This document shows, piece after piece, positions 8,050 through 13,401 of a stretch of 13,401 bases of DNA. The notes beneath the pieces are model-generated. The model saw nothing but the letters and a program-made list of their open reading frames with translations. It was not told the origin of the DNA and did not search any database. Position numbers and translations under genes: made by a program. The stretch spans positions 1 to 13,401 of the forward strand of contig CAOKUH010000034.1 in assembly GCA_948472605.1 (NCBI GenBank), written 5' to 3'. The first letter of the stretch is position 1; each line of letters begins with the position of its first letter. This stretch comes from an uncultured Mycoplasmatota bacterium (GTDB lineage: Bacteria > Bacillota_I > Bacilli_A > RF39 > UBA660).

Positions 8050-8340
8050 TTATTTTAATTCTTCAATTTTTTTCTTTATTAGTAATATAAGCTCTAATGG
8101 CCCATTTACTTTCCTAAGTACTAAAAGACTATCTTGCAATTTTATTTTTAACCCAACTTTATCTTTAATATCTTCTGCTATTTTAAAATAATCATAATTA
8201 ATAATTGGATTTAAACTAACAAAATTATTTATATACTTTTCTATATCTTGTAAAACATATTGTTTTAATTTATATTCATCCATCTCATGAACACCATAAT
8301 AACCACTTATTAACAATTTAAATTCATCTTCTAAAGTCAT
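8050..8340 (-). CDS. unknown 96-residue protein
   Basis: I do not recognise this protein. It starts at ATG 8340 with a near-ideal AAGGAG eight bases upstream, which makes it a real gene. It is predicted mainly helical, with charged and hydrophobic residues alternating; residues 5-50 are acidic and aromatic, the C-terminus is lysine-rich (ILLIKKKIEELK), and there are no cysteines, signal peptide or clear membrane helix. It is likely a small cytosolic protein. It follows the DUF1848 gene by 36 nt, with a promoter-like inverted repeat in the gap, and precedes tRNA-Gln by 10 nt, so it may share a transcript with the tRNA. Confidence 0.7.
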   Translation of the reverse strand: MTLEDEFKLLISGYYGVHEMDEYKLKQYVLQDIEKYINNFVSLNPIINYDYFKIAEDIKDKVGLKIKLQDSLLVLRKVNGPLELILLIKKKIEELK

Positions 8341-8352
8341 AAAATATTCTCC

Positions 8353-8380
8353 TTAATCTTTATTATAACACAAAGATTAA
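8353..8380 (-). promoter_or_regulatory. internal promoter inside a perfect 9-bp inverted repeat
   Basis: On the minus strand TTAATCTTT (8380-8372) and AAAGATTAA (8361-8353) are perfect inverted arms around a 10-base centre containing TATAAT preceded by TGT, an extended -10 promoter element (TATAAT at 8367-8362). The left arm contains the DUF1848 stop codon, and the right arm runs into the AAGGAG of the 96-residue gene. It could be an operator around the -10, or an RNA hairpin next to the ribosome binding site. A promoter here would also supply tRNA-Gln. Confidence 0.5.
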
Positions 8381-9255
8381 TGTTTTCTCACTTTAATTTC
8401 ATCATCTTCTTTAATATTCCCTATTAAAATACTTGAGTTAACATCATGTTTTAAAATATTATTTTTTACTCTTTTTTCATCATAATTAGCATAACAATAT
8501 TTACATAAATGATTACAAGAATTATAATCTCCAATATCAACCATTGCTGCACAATTACAATCCCTAGCCTTCCATTTCGAATATTTTTTCCCAGTTATTT
8601 TATAAACGTGTTCAATAGACACACAAGGTTCATTTAGAAAACCAAAATTAACTAAATTATTTTTTTCATAACAAGTACGTAATGTTATATTATATTCTTT
8701 AGCAATTTCCCTAAAACTTTTACCTATTTCTTCTATGTCATTATCATTTATTTCTTTTAACTTTAATACATTCATATTTTTTTGAACATTTTTATAATTA
8801 TCAACAAAAGAAATAATAATATGTTTTACATAACCATCTAATAAATTACACAACTTTAAAAAGGATTTCTTATGGTATTCTAAAGTATATTTATCATTTA
8901 ATAAAATAGGATCATATCTTACAAATAAATTATCTAATCCAATTATCTTTGATATTTGTTTAATTCCAGCAATTATCTTATTTTTATCAATCACATTAGG
9001 TTCAATATCATTATCATATGGTGTCAAAGTAATTTGAAAAATAATAGGTATTTTTATATTATTTAAATAATTAATAATTGGCAAAGGATTTTTAGTACAA
9101 AAAACTATTAAATCTACATCTTTAAAATAAATACGACTAATTTTTTTAGGATAAAAAGGGTTTTTGACGTCAACAAACCCTGATTTGAAACGATTAAGCA
9201 ACCATGGTGTATAAAATGCCACTATATCTGTTCTTCCACTTATATATAAAATCAT
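8377..9255 (-). CDS. DUF1848 family protein, C-terminal CxxxCxxC cluster
   Basis: This 292-residue protein matches the DUF1848 pattern: it opens MILYISGRTDIVAFYTPW, has FCTKNP near residue 53 and FVRYDPI near 112, and ends with a cysteine-rich segment, CNC (233-235) followed by CNHLCKYC (Cys247, 251, 254). CxxxCxxC is the [4Fe-4S]/SAM-binding motif of radical SAM enzymes, though here it lies near the C-terminus. Relation to spore photoproduct lyase-like folds is recalled, not shown. Function is unknown. A longer reading from 9330 exists, but it would overlap the upstream gene by 56 bp. ATG 9255 has AAAGGA ten bases upstream, the preceding stop is 19 nt away, and homologues begin at this methionine. 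It is probably co-transcribed with 9976-9275. Confidence 0.85.
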   Translation of the reverse strand: MILYISGRTDIVAFYTPWLLNRFKSGFVDVKNPFYPKKISRIYFKDVDLIVFCTKNPLPIINYLNNIKIPIIFQITLTPYDNDIEPNVIDKNKIIAGIKQISKIIGLDNLFVRYDPILLNDKYTLEYHKKSFLKLCNLLDGYVKHIIISFVDNYKNVQKNMNVLKLKEINDNDIEEIGKSFREIAKEYNITLRTCYEKNNLVNFGFLNEPCVSIEHVYKITGKKYSKWKARDCNCAAMVDIGDYNSCNHLCKYCYANYDEKRVKNNILKHDVNSSILIGNIKEDDEIKVRKH

Positions 9256-9274
9256 ATTTATGCCATCCTTTATA

Positions 9275-9976
9275 TTAATTTTTCTTTGGTATTCTACAAT
9301 ATCCCCAGATATGTTCATAAACATTATCAATATTCATATCAAAAAAATCATTTACTATTATACTATCAATATCAACTTCTAAAAAGTCATTTTTTATTTC
9401 TAATGATTTAGTTCTATTTTCTAAAATATTAATATAAATCTTATTTTTTTCTTCATCACTTAAATAATTATCTTTTTTATTATTAATCAGCATATAAAGT
9501 TGCATAATTTTATGGTCAATTTCTAACATTTCTTTTTCCTCTTCTATGACATGAGAGAAAAAAAGCTTATATGCATCATCTAAATAAATTTTCTTATTAT
9601 TAAAAATCATAGTTGTTATTCCATCATAGAAAGCTAAAATCAAATATAAATAATCCAATCTTTTTAAATAATTTTTCTTTAGTTTAATATTTTTTTCAAG
9701 TAAAAATATTTCTACATCTAATTCATATTCTTCTAGTTCATATTTATTCATTAGATTATCAAAGGTTTGATTATTTATTTTTCTTATTTTATTCTCTTCA
9801 AAACATTTAATTCTTTTTTCTTTATTTCTTTTTGCTTTTTCATATAATTCATTTTGTTTTTGTTCAAAAAAATAAAAAGTTTTATTATTTTCTTCTCCTT
9901 TTTTAATAGTATTTATTATCGTTTTAATTTTTTTTCGTTCTTTTTTTGTTAAATTACTAATGGCAATATCATTCAT
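9275..9976 (-). CDS. unknown 233-residue helical/coiled-coil protein
   Basis: I do not recognise a family. The protein is very rich in Lys, Glu, Asn and Ile. About the first 105 residues are strongly charged and likely coiled coil, followed by a more hydrophobic helix (about 108-128, LDYLYLILAFYDGITTMIF) and a second charged helical half. There is no signal peptide, and a cytosolic location is likely. The start is ATG 9976, because GAGGAG lies eight bases before it. The ATG five codons upstream (9991) is part of that ribosome binding site. The next gene, DUF1848, starts 19 nt after its stop, so the two are probably one transcript and may work together, but nothing in the sequence shows how. 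Confidence 0.75.
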   Translation of the reverse strand: MNDIAISNLTKKERKKIKTIINTIKKGEENNKTFYFFEQKQNELYEKAKRNKEKRIKCFEENKIRKINNQTFDNLMNKYELEEYELDVEIFLLEKNIKLKKNYLKRLDYLYLILAFYDGITTMIFNNKKIYLDDAYKLFFSHVIEEEKEMLEIDHKIMQLYMLINNKKDNYLSDEEKNKIYINILENRTKSLEIKNDFLEVDIDSIIVNDFFDMNIDNVYEHIWGYCRIPKKN

Positions 9977-10041
9977 AAAAATTCTCCTCATTTATTAATA
10001 TGAATAATATTGTAAGTGGTATATTTTAATAAACTATATTT

Positions 10042-10354
10042 TTAAAAATTCAAGTAAAAATCAATAATATTTTCTTCAGCAATAAATAAAATAAGAATAA
10101 AACTCATAATTATTATAAATGATTTTGGACTATAGTTATCTTCACCTCTAATTAATATAAAACCTATCTCGTCGATAAATATTCCCATGCTTATAACAAA
10201 GTAAATATATATTTGTATAAAAACTTGACATAAGAAAAAGAATAATTGTAAAGAACAACCTATATATCCAATGATAAGTTCTAAAGTTCTTTATAGTAGG
10301 ACATGGTTTATTAAATATATATACTACTATTCTAGTTAGTAAAATAGTTACCAT
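10042..10354 (-). pseudogene. small integral membrane protein gene broken by a frameshift
   Basis: Two frames together give one membrane protein. From ATG 10354 the first frame reads a hydrophobic helix (VTILLTRIVVYIF), then PCPTIKNFRTYHWIYRLF and a second helix ending SSFYTN. The neighbouring frame takes over at the (AT)n run 10205-10212 with YIYFVISMGIFIDEIGF, then NYSPKSFIIIM and a last helix, stopping at TAA 10044-10042. The layout R..V..(K)P.PTI..FR..H, helix, G.FIDEIG, S.KS, helix is that of a small multi-pass family I have seen in Bacillota and archaea but cannot name. The frames join if two bases (one AT unit) were lost or one gained. No ribosome binding site is evident before 10354, and the frame is open back to about 10405, so the 5' end may be damaged too. 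Confidence 0.65.
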
Positions 10355-10447
10355 TAAGATTAAAAAGAATTTATCATAAATACCATTTTTATCTAGATTT
10401 TCAAATTATTTTTTACATTTATATTACTTTAATTTTTTTGACAAAAT

Positions 10448-10467
10448 TAAGACATAAATAAGACATA
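10448..10467. repeat. 9-bp direct repeat, 11-bp phasing
   Basis: TAAGACATA occurs at 10448-10456 and again at 10459-10467, one helical turn apart. On the minus strand the pair lies just upstream of the broken membrane-protein gene; on the plus strand TTGACA (10438-10443) precedes it but no -10 fits. A paired activator site is possible; in such AT-rich DNA chance is also possible. Otherwise 10406-10485 shows no gene. Confidence 0.3.
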
Positions 10468-10485
10468 GATATTATTAAAGCATTT

Positions 10486-10509
10486 AAAAAAACCTTATTT
10501 AAAGGCTTT
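10486..10509 (-). terminator. intrinsic terminator after tRNA-Ala
   Basis: On the minus strand AAAGCCTT and AAGGTTT pair (one bulged G) around a five-base loop, followed by seven T. It begins about 12 nt past the tRNA's CCA end. Confidence 0.65.
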
Positions 10510-10520
10510 ATTCTTAAAAT

Positions 10521-10597
10521 TGGTGGAGAATAAGGGATTCGAACCCTTGACCCCCACGGTGCAAGCGTGGTGCTCTAGCCAGCTGAGCTAATTCCCC
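10521..10597 (-). tRNA. trnA: tRNA-Ala (anticodon TGC)
   Basis: A 77-nt cloverleaf including encoded CCA. The acceptor arm GGGGAAT pairs with ATTCTCC (one G-U), the D-arm reads GCTC...GAGC, the anticodon stem is CCACG/CGTGG with loop CTTGCAC (anticodon TGC), and the T-loop is TTCGAAT. It reads GCA and wobbles to other alanine codons. It has its own promoter and terminator. Confidence 0.98.
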
Positions 10598-10611
10598 AAA
10601 AGAACAAGATT

Positions 10612-10640
10612 ATAATATCATAACCAAAATCATTTAGCAA
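10612..10640 (-). promoter_or_regulatory. promoter of tRNA-Ala
   Basis: On the minus strand TTGCTA (10640-10635), a 17-bp spacer and TATTAT (10617-10612) place transcription initiation a few bases before the mature tRNA 5' end at 10597. Confidence 0.6.
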
Positions 10641-10674
10641 GTATTTTTTTGCTTTTGTAATAATAAATTATGAA

Positions 10675-10875
10675 TTAATCTTCTTTTAGAGTGATAAGTC
10701 CTTTTTCTACTTCCTCTAATGCACGTCCTAATTCTTTTTTATTGTAATATTCATCTTTCTTCATTTGATAATGATCTTTTTCACTCATTTGCTTGCTTCT
10801 AATTGATGCAACATGAACAAGTTTATACTTAGAATCTACAATATTTAATAACTTATCTATTGATGGGTATAACAT
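10675..10875 (-). CDS. rpoZ: DNA-directed RNA polymerase omega subunit
   Basis: This 66-residue omega subunit helps fold and hold the beta' subunit in RNA polymerase. The opening MLYPSIDKLLNIVDSKYKLV, the following ASIRSKQM where most relatives have AAKRARQ, and the C-terminal KKELGRALEEVEKGLI match the short Bacillota omega proteins in order and length. The R-A-R box is unusually divergent (SIRSKQM), but the frame is intact. AAGGATGTGAGGAT precedes ATG 10875. It follows the DUF2779 gene by 35 nt and is probably expressed from the same operon. In many Bacillota rpoZ lies next to gmk or coaBC, so this neighbourhood is unusual. Confidence 0.9.
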   Translation of the reverse strand: MLYPSIDKLLNIVDSKYKLVHVASIRSKQMSEKDHYQMKKDEYYNKKELGRALEEVEKGLITLKED

Positions 10876-10910
10876 ATCCTCACATCCTTACAATAATATA
10901 ATACTAAACT

Positions 10911-12820
10911 TTATGTAAACAATACAACATTTTCGTTATTTTTTGACAAATCTTTTACAAGTCCACGTAAAGCATTTAATATTTCTACCATTGCCCATGT
11001 ATCTTGTTTACAATATATTATTAAAGCTTGATATTTTAAATTAAATTCTTCTTTACTCATTTTATCATAATTAGCATATTCAACAATAGCTTCAGTACCA
11101 TTTTTTACAACTAAATTATCATAGCTTAAATCACTAAAAACTGGCAAAGTTTTTTGATAGAAAATGAACCTGACAAACGTTTATCATAAAAATTAAATGT
11201 TTTTGCCCTTTCTTCATCAAATCCTAAATCTTGATACAATTTAGAATTTGTTTTAACAAGCCATAATAAATCAAAACCTCTATCATAAAGTTTCATCAAA
11301 TCAGTTCTATATTCAGGAAAAATGGTAGCTAATTCTTTAATCCTCCCCTTTTCAAAAGGAACATTTTGAGCAAAAAGGGTCCCTTTATTTGGATCCATAT
11401 GCTTAAGCATTAACTTAATCATTTCTTCTCTTTCATCTTCATGAGTTTTCGCTAAAAAGACAATGTTATCTTTGTCTTTATCGCAAATTCCTGGTTCTCT
11501 TTCTATATGTAAACTAAATTCAAAAGGTGATTGAATATATGGCCTTTCTCCTCTATATCTTGGAACAGGACAAGGCATAGTCTCAAAGTCTAAATGGTAT
11601 ATAGGATATTCTAATTGTTTTAAGCCAATATCTATTTTCTCTTTATCAATATAAACCTTATCAAAAGCTACACTATCTCTTTGAATTTGATGATAATTTT
11701 TAGTTATCCATGCATCAGGAACATCTAACATATTAATATAGCCTTCATTTATAAGTTCTAAACCTTTTATTTTAGTTCCATCCTCTTTCGTAAATCCTGA
11801 ACCATTATAAAGATAATTTAAACTAGAATTCTTTTTAGGTATCATTTTTCCACAAATTGGTGAAAAAAACTTACATTCAGCTCTACTTTTAAAACAACAA
11901 TAATTTCCTAAAGAACAAGGAGAAGCATTTAAACTATTTAAATAAATTTCTAATTTTTGTCTATCAGCATCTATAATTTCTTGATATTCTTCAGTAACAT
12001 TAGTCATATCAAAAAAAGTAATTAATTCATTTCCCTCACTATCTGGATTATAAATTGGTTTACCATCTATATAAGTTCCGTCAAAAATATAATCATAATT
12101 TAAAACGGCAAGATAATAATGAAAATTCTTTAATTTATCCTCTGTATGTGTACTTATATATTCATGTTCAATAAAATATCTTTGAATAGCTAAATCATAT
12201 ACATACTTACCAATATCATAACGATTAAATAATTTATTGCGAAATTCATCATATTTTTTTATTGGCATTTCTGCTTCAATATCATATCCAGCTATTTCAT
12301 CTTTTAACCAATAGACATTGTTCTTTTTTAACCAAATAGGATACTTATCACTTTTAGGATGTCCAAACGTTTTCAAATATTTAGAATTAGTTGTGGCTTT
12401 AACTTCAATGATATTTATTTCATTCTCATGTTCATTATATATATCTACATAACAAATATATCTTATACCATTTAAAGAAAAATCAAAACATTCTTGTTCT
12501 TTGGTATCCTCAGCATAAATAGATTTTCCCCTAAAAATTTTTTCACTAATTCTCCCTGCTTCTTTTTCTACTAATTTATAATAATCCATCATTGCTTCTA
12601 ACTGACGATCTACTTTATCAACTAAATCAATTTCTTCTTCAGCCTCTTCGTTACTTTCAAACATTTCAGCTAAAAGTTCTTCTATTTTTTCACTTTGTTC
12701 TTTTTCTTTATATTCTTGATAAGTAATATCAGCATCTAATTTTTCTTTTTTTACTTCGTTTAATGCTGCATATCTTTGGCATCTTGTAAAATTTATAAAA
12801 TCTGTCTTTGTAATTGCCAT
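10911..12820 (-). pseudogene. DUF2779 protein (Cas4-like Fe-S nuclease region plus DEDDy exonuclease), frameshifted
   Basis: The first frame (12820-11126, 564 codons) starts at ATG 12820 behind GTAGGA. It has Cys14 (FTRCQRY), Asp126 and IEVKA (138-142) like a PD-(D/E)XK nuclease, then a cysteine group at 302, 308/309, 316 and 323, the spacing used by Cas4/AddB-type Fe-S nucleases. From about 407, HLDFET (Asp411, Glu413) and NVPFEKGR (486-493) are ExoI and ExoII motifs of a DnaQ/RNase H-like exonuclease. The frame is lost after GSFSIKK (557) at a six-A tract (11150-11155) and ends at a stop seven codons on. The neighbouring frame continues TLPVFSDLSYDN and carries YCKQD, the ExoIII YxxxD motif, to TAA 10911. 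One extra A restores about 636 residues, a usual family length. As read, the last catalytic Asp is missing. A sequencing slip in the A tract is a serious alternative to a true mutation. It is coupled to the pilin-like gene 9 nt upstream. Confidence 0.85.
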
Positions 12821-12829
12821 AATAAAATC

Positions 12830-13162
12830 CTACTTCAATATTTCAACATTAACATTATTTGTTGTTTCATTAAAGCTTAACTTTAGTTTTACATTACTAT
12901 ACGTATTATCATCATCAACTAAAAAACCAGCATCTACTAAATCTTTACCATTAATATATATATCATCTGACTTTAATGTATCTAATATACTTTCTCCATA
13001 AGCTTTTGAAGTTTTAATTAAAATCATTTCTTTTGTTTCTTCTGTTATATCATTATCATTTTGAAACGCATAACTTGCTTTGCTAATTGCTATCAAAGAA
13101 AAAACTCCTACAACAACAATTACTATAATTAATTCTGGTATGGTATAACCTTTATTTTGCAC
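12830..13162 (-). CDS. type IV pilin-like / pseudopilin protein
   Basis: This protein of about 110 residues has a class III (prepilin peptidase) signal: a short basic leader ending NKG, then YTIPEL with Glu at +5, and a hydrophobic helix (IIVIVVVGVFSLIAIS). It would be cut after the Gly, N-methylated and assembled or anchored in the membrane. Pro at +4 (TIPEL instead of TLIEL) is a known variant. The 70-residue remainder is small, acidic and without cysteine pairs, so it is more like a ComG/Gsp minor pseudopilin than a major pilin. The start is GTG 13162, four bases after AGGTGAT. A GTG three codons earlier (13171) lies in that site. Its stop is 9 nt before the DUF2779 start. No assembly ATPase or prepilin peptidase is in view. 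Confidence 0.82.
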   Translation of the reverse strand: MQNKGYTIPELIIVIVVVGVFSLIAISKASYAFQNDNDITEETKEMILIKTSKAYGESILDTLKSDDIYINGKDLVDAGFLVDDDNTYSNVKLKLSFNETTNNVNVEILK

Positions 13163-13180
13163 TACTATCACCTAAAATAC

Positions 13181-13210
13181 ATTTTAACACATTTTTTTTG
13201 AAAATGCCAA
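13181..13210 (-). promoter_or_regulatory. promoter of the pilin-DUF2779-rpoZ operon
   Basis: On the minus strand TTGGCA (13210-13205), an 18-bp spacer and TAAAAT (13186-13181) with TG before it (extended -10) form the best promoter of the window. The start would fall about 10-15 nt before GTG 13162, leaving almost only the AGGTGAT site as leader. Confidence 0.65.
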
Positions 13211-13231
13211 AATAAATCTATAATTTAATAA

Positions 13232-13401
13232 TTATAAACTCTTCATTTTTAAAAGTATAGGCAATCCCTTTAAATTATCTAATTCTAAAAAATAATTTCT
13301 TTCTCGTAAATAATTTTCAAATATAATAAATTCTGGTATGTCATCTTTTATTAGACATCTTGCGAAACTAAACTAGCATATTCTAAAAACAGAAAATATG
13401 T
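13232..13401 (-). pseudogene. C-terminal part of an unrecognised gene, frame broken, cut by the window edge
   Basis: From the edge one frame reads a peptide ending EYASLVSQDV before TAA at 13353-13351. Another frame, closed by TAG at 13375-13373 upstream, continues IKDDIPEFIIFENYL, then LDNLKGLPILL, to TAA 13234-13232. The two join cleanly if one base were missing near 13354-13359 (GATGTC followed by TAA), giving a normal-looking soluble C-terminus of about 55 residues. I do not recognise the family. Either a decayed gene or a one-base sequence error fits. Confidence 0.45.

Noticed and set aside
9256..9330. Upstream start (9330) for the DUF1848 gene
   Set aside because: It would overlap the preceding gene by 56 bp, lacks a ribosome binding site and adds residues before the conserved N-terminus.
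9977..9991. ATG 9991 as start of the 233-residue protein
   Set aside because: The ATG overlaps the GAGGAG ribosome binding site positioned for ATG 9976.
11143..11160. Programmed -1 ribosomal frameshift in the DUF2779 gene
   Set aside because: The codon register (ATC AAA AAA CTT) does not match a canonical slippery heptamer, and I see no stable downstream stem; an indel is simpler.
1..13401. CRISPR array, rRNA genes, prophage or complete insertion sequence
   Set aside because: No regularly spaced repeats, no rRNA-like sequence, no integrase or transposase motif in any frame I read.

Overview
The window is very AT-rich DNA (roughly a quarter G+C by eye) with every convincing gene on the minus strand. 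Shine-Dalgarno sites of the AAGGAG/GAGGAG type, intrinsic terminators, TGA read as stop (end of the ATPase gene, 7052-7054) and TGG for Trp point to a low-GC Bacillota using the standard bacterial code. An uncultured gut Bacilli of the RF39 kind would fit, but the taxon is inference.

Reading along the minus strand, from high to low coordinates: (1) 13401-13232 is the C-terminal end of an unrecognised gene with a broken frame. (2) 13210-10675 is a likely operon: a sigma-A-type promoter, a type IV pilin-like protein, a DUF2779 protein (Cas4-like Fe-S/PD-(D/E)XK region plus a DEDDy exonuclease fold) broken by a one-base slip in an A6 tract, and rpoZ (RNA polymerase omega). (3) 10640-10486 is tRNA-Ala(TGC) with its own promoter and terminator. 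(4) 10354-10042 is a small integral membrane protein gene with a frameshift at an (AT)n run, so it is a pseudogene as it stands. (5) 9976-7964 is a tight cluster: an unknown helical protein, a DUF1848 protein with a C-terminal CxxxCxxC cluster, an unknown 96-residue protein, and tRNA-Gln with the rare CTG anticodon only 10 nt behind it. An internal promoter sits inside a perfect 9-bp inverted repeat. (6) 7866-4458 is a MacB/LolCDE-type ABC system (ATPase and 8-TM FtsX-family permease, overlapping at ATGA). Its promoter carries a 13-bp palindrome overlapping two hexamers one helical turn apart, and it ends at a strong hairpin. (7) 4398-88 is a heterodimeric ABC exporter of the BmrCD/LmrCD/TM287-288 type. 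The first subunit has the degenerate ATP site and the second the consensus one. The operon has a promoter, a MarR-like palindrome, a leader of about 290 nt and a terminator. (8) 77-1 holds a palindromic promoter and perhaps the first codons of another gene.

Functionally, the left 8 kb is membrane export: two ABC systems, each behind an operator-like palindrome, which suggests inducible drug or antimicrobial-peptide resistance (inference). The right part mixes housekeeping genes (rpoZ, two tRNAs) with little-studied families. Three reading frames between 10.0 and 13.4 kb are interrupted by apparent one- or two-base indels, at least two of them in low-complexity tracts. That means either gene decay or assembly indel errors, and it must be settled before those genes are called dead. 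I saw no CRISPR array, rRNA, complete insertion sequence or prophage.
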